Positions 1 through 5,621 of a stretch of DNA of 6,829 nucleotides are shown here, one piece after another (the first letter of the stretch is position 1; every line of letters begins with the position of its first letter). Source of the DNA: Planctomycetota bacterium (GTDB lineage: Bacteria > Planctomycetota > Phycisphaerae > WQYP01); the NCBI GenBank assembly GCA_021828925.1, contig JAJZCT010000186.1:1-6829 (forward strand), given 5' to 3'. A program made the translations under genes and the position numbers. Below the pieces are notes generated by a model. The model did not search any database. It was not told the origin of the DNA and saw nothing but the letters and a program-made list of their open reading frames with translations.

Positions 1-429
1 AAGATGTTTATACATGACAAAGTAAGGATCAAGAAAGATCACTTCATCACCCGGATTCAACGTGGCAAACATCGCCAGCATGATCCCGCCGGAGGTGCCG
101 GATAAAATCAGCAAACCGGGATCGCGCCAGCCCGTGCCGGCACAAACATCGCGGCGGATGGGTTCAAGAAGTTCTCCGATGCCTTGCGTTGGGGTATACC
201 GATTTTTACCGGCACGGATAGCCGCAATCGCCTTTTCCTTAATCGGCTCCGGCACATCAAAATCCGGTTGGCCGATGGATAAATTAATGGGATCCTTAAG
301 TTTGGCCGCCAGATCAAACACTTTACGAATGCCGGAAGCGTCAATCTCCAGCGCTCGCCGGGCAATCAGGGCGGCAGGATTGAACATGCCGGCGGTTTCT
401 TTAGATGGACAAGTGGTGGATGACGCCAT
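1..429 (-). CDS. Class I/II PLP-dependent aminotransferase, N-terminal part (runs off left edge)
   Basis: Reading the minus strand from ATG at 429 gives 143 codons open to the window edge, about a third of a usual ~390-residue fold-type I aminotransferase. Visible family features are the N-terminal SGIRKVFDLA segment (residues 32-41), NLSIGQPDFDVP (49-60; the conserved GxPDF substrate-side loop), the NRYTPTQGI stretch (76-84), the small-residue SGTSGG turn near 110-115 where the PLP phosphate is normally held, and NPGDEVIFLDPYF (125-137). The Schiff-base lysine and C-terminal small domain lie outside the window. The family transfers amino groups between amino acids and 2-oxo acids in the cytoplasm; the aspartate/aromatic branch is the closest match by eye, but the substrate cannot be settled. 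A GAGG sequence sits just upstream of the ATG; a second in-frame Met at residue 15 is a possible start. It is divergent from sucC. Confidence 0.88.
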   Translation of the reverse strand, partial: MASSTTCPSKETAGMFNPAALIARRALEIDASGIRKVFDLAAKLKDPINLSIGQPDFDVPEPIKEKAIAAIRAGKNRYTPTQGIGELLEPIRRDVCAGTGWRDPGLLILSGTSGGIMLAMFATLNPGDEVIFLDPYFVMYKHL

Positions 430-467
430 AAATTCCTCAATGCAGGGTTACCATAATCACGAATAGC

Positions 468-497
468 ATTGTAGCGTAGGTTCGGGCAAATTGTCGC
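468..497 (-). promoter_or_regulatory. Candidate sigma-70-type promoter for the aminotransferase gene
   Basis: On the minus strand, TACAAT at 473-468 matches the -10 consensus at 5 of 6 positions. GCGACA at 497-492 matches the -35 consensus at 4 of 6, with an 18-bp spacer. This would start the transcript roughly 30 nt ahead of the ATG at 429. Such matches occur by chance, and the organism's sigma factor preferences are unknown. Confidence 0.33.
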
Positions 498-628
498 GGT
501 GCGTGGCGGGGAGAATTTTCCGGGGATACCCGATTCCGCGGGGAAAGATACCGCTGCACTGCGGAGCAGAAAATTGCCCGGCTGCAACATTTTTTGTGGC
601 ACGGCCTTGTCGTAAAGCAGCGTCGTAT

Positions 629-656
629 TTAACTTTTCCCCAAAATCGTTTATCTT
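629..656 (+). promoter_or_regulatory. Weak candidate promoter for the sucCD transcript
   Basis: TTAACT (629-634, 4 of 6 to the -35 consensus) and TATCTT (651-656, 4 of 6 to the -10 consensus) are separated by 16 bp in the most AT-rich part of the divergent region. The leader to the sucC ATG would be about 40 nt. Both boxes are weak and alternatives nearby are similar in quality, so this is a placement guess. The rest of the 430-704 gap shows only short imperfect palindromes and no credible gene. Confidence 0.22.
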
Positions 657-682
657 TCTCAAAGCGACGAGCCGGTAAAAAT

Positions 683-697
683 GGCTCCTTAGGAGTT
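683..697 (+). promoter_or_regulatory. sucC Shine-Dalgarno inside a small palindrome
   Basis: AGGAG at 691-695 is 9 nt before the sucC ATG and fixes that start. It is also the right arm of the perfect palindrome CTCCT-T-AGGAG (685-695). As RNA this gives four Watson-Crick pairs (CTCC with GGAG) around a 3-nt loop, extendable by two G-U pairs (683-684 with 696-697). The ribosome site could therefore be partly masked. The stem is short, so the regulatory reading is tentative; the Shine-Dalgarno itself is clear. Confidence 0.5.
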
Positions 698-704
698 TCG
701 TTTA

Positions 705-1874
705 ATGAAAATTCATGAATATCAGGCACGCGATCTGCTGGCCAAGGCTGGGATTCCCGTGCCCGCCGCCCGTGTTGTGCAAACGGCCCAACAGGCCGAA
801 AAAGCCTTTCAGGAAAACGGTTTTCCGGTGCAGGTGGTTAAGGCGCAGGTATTTGCCGGCGGCCGAGGCAAAGCCGGATTTGTAAAACTGGTTAAATCGG
901 CGGCCGAGGCCCGCGCGGCGGCGGAGTTCATGTTGACCAACCGCATGGTCAGTGTGCAAACCGGCCCCGAGGGAATCGCGGTCAATAAAATTCTGATCGC
1001 CGGTGCTGTGGACATAGCCCATGAATATTATCTGGGCTTTGTCCTGGATCGGGACCGATCTACCGTCAGTATGATCGCGTCAGTTGAAGGCGGCGTAGAA
1101 ATTGAAACCGTCGCCCACGAACGGCCAGAGGCGATCATCAAAGAACCGCTGCATCCAGCCCTCGGTATGCAAGGCTTTCAGGCCCGGCGCACGGCGCTGG
1201 CTCTGGGGTTTACCGGTAAACAGGTCAATGCCGTCGCTGATATTCTGCTTAAACTGGCGCGATTTTTTATTGATTATGATTGCTCAATTGCGGAGATCAA
1301 TCCTTTGGTGCTCACCAAAGACGGAAAAATTCTCGCCATCGACGCCAAAGTAAATTTCGATGACAACGCCCTGTTCCGCCATCCAGACGTTCTGGCCCTT
1401 AAGGATGACGCGGAAACCGATGCCCTGGAGATTCGCGCCGCTGCCGCCAATCTCAATTACATCAAACTCGACGGCGATATCGCCTGTCTGGTCAATGGTG
1501 CCGGCCTGGCCATGGCCACCATGGACGTTATTCAGTTGCACGGCGGGAAACCCGCCAACTTCTTGGATGTCGGCGGGGGCGTCAAGGCTGAGGGGGCTAT
1601 TGAAGCCTTCCGTATCATCCTTTCCGATAAGAAGGTGCGCGGAATTCTGGTGAATATTTTCGGCGGTATCGCCCGCTGTGATCTTATTGCCGAGGCGCTT
1701 ATACAGGCGGGACGGGAAGTTGGCTTTAAGGTTCCGGTGGTGGTGCGACTCGAAGGCACCAACGTGGAAGCGGCCCGTAAAATATTAGCCGCATCCCAAG
1801 CGGACCTTCCGACACTGCAAGTGGCCGGCGATCTGAACGATGCGGCTAAAAAAATCGTTTCGGCCACACGCTAA
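705..1874 (+). CDS. sucC: Succinate-CoA ligase (ADP-forming) beta subunit
   Basis: This is the beta subunit of succinyl-CoA synthetase, which interconverts succinyl-CoA plus ADP and phosphate with succinate, CoA and ATP in the TCA cycle as a complex with SucD. The 389-residue length equals the bacterial norm (E. coli 388). The N-terminal ATP-grasp domain begins MKIHEYQARDLL and contains the nucleotide-binding Lys46 and GGRGK (52-56). AEINPLVLTKDGKILAIDAK carries Asn199 and Asp213, the same numbers as the Mg ligands known in E. coli. The CoA-ligase domain follows with VNGAGLA (263-269), GGKPANFLDVGGG (280-292) and VNIFGGI (316-322). Pro20 is as in ATP-type enzymes as I recall, but nucleotide preference is not proven. 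A Shine-Dalgarno AGGAG 9 nt upstream supports the start. It is the first gene of the plus-strand operon, with sucD 32 bp downstream. Confidence 0.98.
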   Translation: MKIHEYQARDLLAKAGIPVPAARVVQTAQQAEKAFQENGFPVQVVKAQVFAGGRGKAGFVKLVKSAAEARAAAEFMLTNRMVSVQTGPEGIAVNKILIAGAVDIAHEYYLGFVLDRDRSTVSMIASVEGGVEIETVAHERPEAIIKEPLHPALGMQGFQARRTALALGFTGKQVNAVADILLKLARFFIDYDCSIAEINPLVLTKDGKILAIDAKVNFDDNALFRHPDVLALKDDAETDALEIRAAAANLNYIKLDGDIACLVNGAGLAMATMDVIQLHGGKPANFLDVGGGVKAEGAIEAFRIILSDKKVRGILVNIFGGIARCDLIAEALIQAGREVGFKVPVVVRLEGTNVEAARKILAASQADLPTLQVAGDLNDAAKKIVSATR

Positions 1875-1906
1875 GCGTTCGCCGGAAATCAACAGGAGAA
1901 TAACTG

Positions 1907-2806
1907 ATGTCAATTCTGGTTAATAAAAATACCCGTGTGATCTGTCAGGGAATTACCGGCAGCGGCGGCGGTGCGTTCCACACACGGGGATGTCTGGATT
2001 ACGGCACTAAGATGGTTGGCGGCACCAGCCCGGGCAAAGGAGGCACGAAAGATGCCAACGGCCTGCCCGTATTTGATACGGTGGACCAGGCTGTGCGAGC
2101 CACCGGTGCGGATGCCACGATGATTTTTGTTCCACCGCCATTTGCCGCCGACGCCATTTGTGAAGCTGCCGCCGCTGGGATCAAACTTATCGTCGCCATC
2201 ACCGAAGGCATTCCGGTTTTGGATATGGTGAAGGCTAAAAAGTTTCTGGCGGATTTTGGTGATTCCGTGAAGCTTGTCGGCCCCAACTGCCCGGGCGTTA
2301 TCACGCCCGGCGAATGTAAAATCGGTATCATGCCCGGCTATATTCACACGCCCGCCCAAAAAGGAAAAAGATCCGTTGGCATCGTCAGCCGCTCCGGTAC
2401 GTTGACCTATGAAGCTGTCTGGCAGACCTCGGAACTCGGATGGAGCCAAAGTACATGCGTGGGCATCGGCGGTGATCCGGTGAAGGGCATGGACTTTATT
2501 GATGTTCTTGAGTTGTTTCAGGCTGATCCATTAACCGATGCCATTGTCATGATTGGCGAAATCGGTGGGGCGGCGGAGGAATCCGCGGCAGCCTATGTCA
2601 AAAAATCGGTAACCAAGCCGGTGGTTGGGTTTATTGCCGGTCGCACCGCGCCACCGGGGAAACGCATGGGCCACGCCGGCGCAATTATCAGCGGCGGTGA
2701 GGGCACGGCGGAAAGCAAAATTTCCGCCATGCGCCAGGCCGGTATTCGTGTTGCCGATTCACCGGCGGACATTGGCAAATGCCTGCGTGAAGCAACCGGA
2801 GGATAA
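1907..2806 (+). CDS. sucD: Succinate-CoA ligase (ADP-forming) alpha subunit
   Basis: The alpha subunit binds CoA in its N-terminal Rossmann-like domain and carries the phosphohistidine that shuttles phosphate to the nucleotide site on SucC. Markers in order are [19 protein letters not shown] (1-19), the CoA-binding region GGTSPGKGG (38-46), ITEGIP (98-103), [16 protein letters not shown] (125-140), [10 protein letters not shown] (161-170), IGEIGG (216-221; the Glu contacts the active histidine) and [10 protein letters not shown] (251-260), placing the phosphorylated His at residue 256. At 299 residues it is about ten longer than E. coli SucD. The extra residues lie in loops near residues 20, 117-121 and 150-156 and do not touch catalytic motifs. 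AGGAG at 1894-1898, 8 nt before ATG, supports the start. It lies 32 bp after sucC, and the next gene begins 6 bp after the stop. Confidence 0.98.
   Translation: MSILVNKNTRVICQGITGSGGGAFHTRGCLDYGTKMVGGTSPGKGGTKDANGLPVFDTVDQAVRATGADATMIFVPPPFAADAICEAAAAGIKLIVAITEGIPVLDMVKAKKFLADFGDSVKLVGPNCPGVITPGECKIGIMPGYIHTPAQKGKRSVGIVSRSGTLTYEAVWQTSELGWSQSTCVGIGGDPVKGMDFIDVLELFQADPLTDAIVMIGEIGGAAEESAAAYVKKSVTKPVVGFIAGRTAPPGKRMGHAGAIISGGEGTAESKISAMRQAGIRVADSPADIGKCLREATGG
2798..2802 (+). promoter_or_regulatory. Shine-Dalgarno of the Fpg/Nei-like gene, embedded in the sucD 3' end
   Basis: GGAGG lies within the last two glycine codons of sucD, 10 nt before the ATG at 2813. The sucD stop (2804-2806) is in the same frame as the downstream gene, so no upstream in-frame start is possible beyond the codons CGC and CTT. 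This fixes the start and hence the unusual N-terminus of the next protein. It also suggests translational coupling to sucD. Confidence 0.7.
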
Positions 2807-2812
2807 CGCCTT

Positions 2813-3733
2813 ATGGAGGGGCCTGAAGTTGATGCGCTGTCTTTTCGCCTCTCGGCTCTTGCCGGCCGTCAGTGGGTGGATCGCATCGACGTCCCGGCCC
2901 ACCGATGGCAGGCCAATGTGCTGCTCAAACACTGCGCAGGCAAACGCATTAATCAAATTTATTCCCAAGGCCGCTGGCTGCTGTGGAATTTCAGCCATGG
3001 CGTGAGCTGGGCCATTTATCCGTTAAGGCGCTGGCGCTGGAGTGCTCAATGGACCGATGGTGGAAAACCTACCGTGCCAGGCTGGCTGGATAATATTTCC
3101 CCCTTATCCAAAGAGGTCGGCCGGCGGCCCTTGTTGCGTATTACACTGGAAAACGGCGGATGCCTGACGCTTTCGGGGCGGCCATTGTTATTGGTTTTAC
3201 CTACCGAAAATCTTTATCGCCATCCGTCACTGGCCGGCCTTGGTCCCAAGCTATCGGATGAATTCCTCACGGATGAAATATGGGAGAAACGCTTGCGCTT
3301 GCTTGCCGCTGACAAGACGATTTCGCAGGCCATTATGGATGAGTTGGTGGTTGCCGGTATCAGCAACCAGACCAAATGCGAAATGCTTTTTGCCGGCGCA
3401 ATTCATCCTGCGGCACGCATCAGCAGCATTGAATCCCGGCAGATGCGGGAAGTGCTTTCAACGGCGCGCCACCGGGGCGATATTCTATACCGGGCATCCT
3501 TGGAAGGGCACGGCGCTCGTGAACTTCCCCGCTTGGTGTATGATCGGGCGGGGGAACCGTGCGAGCGGTGTGCAACGAGCATTGTCGCCGAACGCTGCGG
3601 CCGCGATGGCTTGTGGAGCTGGTTCTGTCCAAATTGCCAAAGGCTCCCGCAGCAGCCCATGTTATTCGGCGTGGAACCGGTGCCTGCTCCGATTTCAGAA
3701 CCTGAATCATTTAACGGCGTTCCTCTGAAGTGA
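2813..3733 (+). CDS. Fpg/Nei-family DNA glycosylase-like protein with altered catalytic residues
   Basis: This 306-residue protein has the full Fpg/Nei layout: an N-terminal domain beginning MEGPEV, an H2TH region with VVAGISN (179-185; Asn185 is the conserved DNA-phosphate Asn) and LFAGAIHP, then a C-terminal zinc finger with Cys250, Cys253, Cys272 and Cys275. Bacterial Nei (endonuclease VIII) is the nearest relative by eye: MPEGPEI at the N-terminus, HPxLxxxGP in mid-protein, GEPCERC before the zinc finger. Family members excise oxidised bases using Pro next to the initiator Met as Schiff-base nucleophile. Here that Pro is missing: Met is followed directly by Glu. The conserved Lys of the RGK/RAK loop is Arg54, and the Arg five residues before the third zinc Cys is Leu267. 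A ~30-residue tail contains QPMLF (281-285), which resembles a beta-clamp binding motif. Family assignment is strong; glycosylase activity is doubtful. It is coupled to sucD (6-bp gap) and overlaps the next gene by 4 bp. Confidence 0.85.
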   Translation: MEGPEVDALSFRLSALAGRQWVDRIDVPAHRWQANVLLKHCAGKRINQIYSQGRWLLWNFSHGVSWAIYPLRRWRWSAQWTDGGKPTVPGWLDNISPLSKEVGRRPLLRITLENGGCLTLSGRPLLLVLPTENLYRHPSLAGLGPKLSDEFLTDEIWEKRLRLLAADKTISQAIMDELVVAGISNQTKCEMLFAGAIHPAARISSIESRQMREVLSTARHRGDILYRASLEGHGARELPRLVYDRAGEPCERCATSIVAERCGRDGLWSWFCPNCQRLPQQPMLFGVEPVPAPISEPESFNGVPLK

Positions 3734-4437
3734 GCAAAACGATGGGTTCCATGCGAGACCATCAAATGAAGATATCTTCCTCCATTCTGACCGCAGCCAT
3801 ACTGGGCGCGGGAACTGCGTGGCTTGGCCTTGTTGCGGCAGCGGCAGGCTGGCGTTGGACCAGCCAGACGTTGGTCGGACCGGCTTGGAACGATGCGTGG
3901 CTCTATACCAACATGTCTTTAGCAATGAGTTTGTTTGTCCTGTTTCCGATGATCCTCTCGCATTCCACCTTGGCCGAGGGTGAAAATCGAAGAATATATA
4001 CATTCAGGCGCGGGCTTGCGCTGCCGGCGGCGGCTGTTCCGATGCTGATGACGGCCGCCTGGCTAAACCATACTTCCGTTCACGTACTTATCAATGTATC
4101 CGCCGTGCAGATCGCGTTTGCAGTTTTTACACTTGGCTTAAGCATGTGGAGCATCGAGTGCCGCGACATGGGCCGTCTAGCGAGTCTCGGTGCGGCGGCC
4201 GCATTGTTTTTGATGCCGCCGGCGATCGCCCTGATTCAGGCAGCCAACTTCCCGTGGCTGGTCGGTGGTCTGTGGGGGTCTTGGAACACGTTATTTCCCG
4301 CCCCGATTATTATACTGGCGTGTCAGAACGCACTGCATTCCGGCACCATCGGCTGGATCGTCGGAGGTTACAGCGTGATCGGTCTGGCAATGTTTTTTCA
4401 AGGTCTTCAATGGCGCGAGCACAGAACTCATTCCTGA
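3730..4437 (+). CDS. Multi-pass membrane protein of unknown function
   Basis: I do not recognise this 235-residue protein. It has about six or seven hydrophobic spans, near residues 16-39, 57-77, 95-113, 118-139, 151-172, 178-198 and 206-225, joined by short loops. A basic stretch (ENRRIYTFRR, 85-94) probably faces the cytoplasm. Charged residues are scarce elsewhere, and no cofactor-binding or transporter signature stands out. The longest frame starts at GTG 3730, overlapping the previous stop as GTGA, which is typical of translational coupling. ATG at 3742, 3751 or 3766 are alternatives, and none has a clear Shine-Dalgarno; 3766 would put the first span almost at the N-terminus. It is last in the sucC-sucD-Nei-like run, with a terminator-like hairpin 37 bp after its stop. 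The hydrophobic periodicity and tight spacing support a real gene; no function is proposed. Confidence 0.72.
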   Translation: MSKTMGSMRDHQMKISSSILTAAILGAGTAWLGLVAAAAGWRWTSQTLVGPAWNDAWLYTNMSLAMSLFVLFPMILSHSTLAEGENRRIYTFRRGLALPAAAVPMLMTAAWLNHTSVHVLINVSAVQIAFAVFTLGLSMWSIECRDMGRLASLGAAAALFLMPPAIALIQAANFPWLVGGLWGSWNTLFPAPIIILACQNALHSGTIGWIVGGYSVIGLAMFFQGLQWREHRTHS

Positions 4438-4473
4438 GTCATCGGAATGCCGGATTATTCAGCATCAGGCGCG

Positions 4474-4494
4474 ACGGGAGAAAATCTCCCCGTT
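4474..4494 (+). terminator. Weak terminator-like hairpin after the four-gene plus-strand run
   Basis: GGGAGA (4476-4481), loop AAA, TCTCCC (4485-4490) is a perfect 6-bp stem. It extends by AC/GT across one bulged C, and TTAAATT follows. There is no true U-tract, so intrinsic termination would be weak. Its position, 37 bp past the last plus-strand stop and before the convergent gene, is the main support. Confidence 0.35.
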
Positions 4495-4522
4495 AAATTC
4501 AGCTATATTGCGCGATCAACTC

Positions 4523-4542
4523 AACGCTGCCGCATTGAGCTA
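4523..4542. repeat. Direct repeat, left copy
   Basis: This 20-bp sequence, AACGCTGCCGCATTGAGCTA, recurs at 4717-4736 with one change (C4530 is G4724), a spacing of 194 bp. Similarity continues to the right as TAG and ACAC if single-base gaps are allowed. A 9-bp fragment of it (AACGCTGCC) also appears at 4614-4622. CTCAA (4520-4524) and TTGAG (4535-4539) make this copy itself a small interrupted hairpin. The pair could be the ends of one element or the remains of a tandem array. Confidence 0.75.
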
Positions 4543-4579
4543 ATAGTACACGCCCAATGCCCGCACGAAAGATAGCCGG

Positions 4580-4687
4580 TAGCCCGACGCGGAAGCGTCG
4601 TGGTTGGATGCGGAACGCTGCCACGGAAACAAGCCGCACTCCGATCCGGCACGCGCTGTACCAATCGCGACGGGCCAGTGCGTGTCG
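4580..4687 (+). other. Structured non-coding element: three consecutive stem-loops
   Basis: Stem 1 pairs 4580-4590 with 4595-4606 around the GNRA-type loop GGAA; its core is CGACGC/GCGTCG, with one bulged T at 4601. Stem 2 pairs GGATGCGG (4606-4613) with 4634-4642, with one bulged C, and shares base 4606 with stem 1. Stem 3 pairs 4647-4658 with 4676-4687, twelve unbroken pairs around a 17-nt loop. Two pairs in stem 1 and two in stem 3 are G-U, which work only if the plus strand is transcribed. The element lies between the two direct repeats, in a 323-bp gap between convergent genes where neither strand has a believable gene. It may be a structured RNA, a read-through 3' end or an interspersed palindromic repeat. 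I cannot name a known RNA family. Confidence 0.5.
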
Positions 4688-4716
4688 TGCCCCTAAGCAG
4701 CATTTCACGCCTACGA

Positions 4717-4736
4717 AACGCTGGCGCATTGAGCTA
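4717..4736. repeat. Direct repeat, right copy
   Basis: AACGCTGGCGCATTGAGCTA matches the copy at 4523-4542 at 19 of 20 positions in the same orientation. It ends 24 bp before the mqnA stop. Beyond it, 4739-4762 can form GACAC/GTGTC over the mqnA stop codon, without a U-tract on either strand. Confidence 0.75.
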
Positions 4737-4760
4737 TAGACACATGTTGCCTGGACCGTG

Positions 4761-5573
4761 TCATGTCATATATCGAATCGGGCGATGTACGCGCAGCAAC
4801 TGATGCTTGGCGGCGAGTTCAAAGAACTTTTCGATTCCCAAGCGACACCGAGGTGTGACGGCATATTGCAGGTACTCGGTGAAATAGCGGCGCGCCAAAT
4901 CCGCGGGCCAGCGTTTTTCTTCGGCATATTTGGCCACCAGGTGATCGGTCATTTCCCCGCCGCGCTGCCGTGCCTCGGCTAACAGTGCTCCCAAATCGGC
5001 ATCCGCGTGGTCCATGGGCATCATCCACATGGCGAATACGAAGGGTAGCCCGGTAAGGCGTTTCCATTGTTCCCCCAGGTCAAGCTGAAAGGGATAATCG
5101 GCTTCGGTTGGAGCGCCGTTGACGACCTTGTCACCGATTAACAGCAGTGTTTTCGCATCTGCCGGCGGCGGATCATACATATTGGCGGTTAAAAGTTCCG
5201 GGGCACGGTTATAAAGCTCCCGCAGAATGACCTGCGCGAGAATAACGCTGGTATGGCTGTCCGTATCAGCATACAGATGGGTTATTTCGGCCGGGGGCAC
5301 TTTGGAAAAAATGCGAACGGTCAGCGTTGGTCCGTCACAACATATCGCGCCGCCGGGGGAAAGTATTACCGGTACAGGGCAATTCTGATAATCGACAATC
5401 GGCATCAGGGCCGCATCCACCTGCCGGGCGGCCATTAAGTCCATCAGGCGGGCGGGAACCGCAAAGTGTACTTCCACATCCGGCCGATCCACCAGCGGAT
5501 CAATCAATGGCTTGGAATTCAGGTAAGAAACACACCCTACAACAAAATGTTTGCTTTGCGAATAGTGAGGCAC
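4761..5573 (-). CDS. mqnA: Chorismate dehydratase MqnA (futalosine menaquinone pathway)
   Basis: MqnA removes water from chorismate to give 3-[(1-carboxyvinyl)oxy]benzoate, the first committed step of the futalosine route to menaquinone, in the cytoplasm. The family has a two-lobed fold like periplasmic binding proteins. Diagnostic segments are VGCVSYLNSKPL at the N-terminus (residues 12-23; the YLN Asn is strongly conserved), VDAALMPIVDY (53-63), TLLLIGDKVV, and GLPFVFAMW before a helical C-terminal third. I place the start at GTG 5573, giving 270 residues. AGGAG at 5584-5580 is 6 nt upstream of that GTG but directly abuts the alternative TTG at 5579. MqnD is a related family, but the YLNSKPL start and length fit MqnA better. 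It is last gene of the minus-strand run after fluC and the DUF190 protein, 48 bp behind the latter. No other menaquinone gene is in the window. Confidence 0.9.
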   Translation of the reverse strand: MPHYSQSKHFVVGCVSYLNSKPLIDPLVDRPDVEVHFAVPARLMDLMAARQVDAALMPIVDYQNCPVPVILSPGGAICCDGPTLTVRIFSKVPPAEITHLYADTDSHTSVILAQVILRELYNRAPELLTANMYDPPPADAKTLLLIGDKVVNGAPTEADYPFQLDLGEQWKRLTGLPFVFAMWMMPMDHADADLGALLAEARQRGGEMTDHLVAKYAEEKRWPADLARRYFTEYLQYAVTPRCRLGIEKFFELAAKHQLLRVHRPIRYMT

Positions 5574-5579
5574 ATACAA

Positions 5580-5584
5580 CTCCT
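5580..5584 (-). promoter_or_regulatory. Shine-Dalgarno that decides the mqnA start
   Basis: The minus strand reads AGGAG-TTGTAT-GTG. The TTG touches the Shine-Dalgarno and is too close for initiation. The ATG at 5575-5573 is out of frame and reaches a stop after about a dozen codons. The GTG at 5573-5571 has a 6-nt spacer and is in frame with the conserved protein. Confidence 0.6.
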
Positions 5585-5621
5585 GTGTTTGCCGGGTTGG
5601 GCATTCCGCCGCACCCAGGCG

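Noticed and set aside
62..466. Plus-strand open frame of 134 codons opposite the aminotransferase
   Set aside because: It is antisense to a clear aminotransferase reading that extends to the window edge, and its protein has no recognisable features.
511..564. Short palindromes (GGAGAATTTTCC, CCCG/CGGG, CCGC/GCGG) in the divergent region, considered as operators
   Set aside because: Each is imperfect or only 4 bp per arm, they are unrelated to one another, and none matches a regulator site I can name.
574..595. TTGC/GCAA hairpin followed by six T residues in the sucC upstream region
   Set aside because: The stem has only four pairs and no plus-strand gene lies upstream. An attenuator is conceivable, but no leader peptide or alternative structure supports it.
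1910..2449. Minus-strand open frame of 179 codons inside sucD
   Set aside because: It lies wholly antisense to a strongly conserved gene and its product resembles nothing I know, so it is a reading-frame shadow.
2625..3005. Plus-strand open frame spanning the sucD-Nei-like junction
   Set aside because: It overlaps two well-supported genes in another frame, and its Arg- and Ala-rich product has no family features.
4499..4729. Minus-strand open frame of 76 codons over the convergent gap
   Set aside because: It spans the direct repeats and hairpins, is very Arg-rich, has no ribosome site, and its ATG falls inside one repeat copy. It is best read as translation of a structured repeat, not a gene.
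4739..4762. GACAC/GTGTC hairpin over the mqnA stop, considered as a terminator
   Set aside because: The stem is five pairs with a 14-nt loop and there is no U-tract on either strand.
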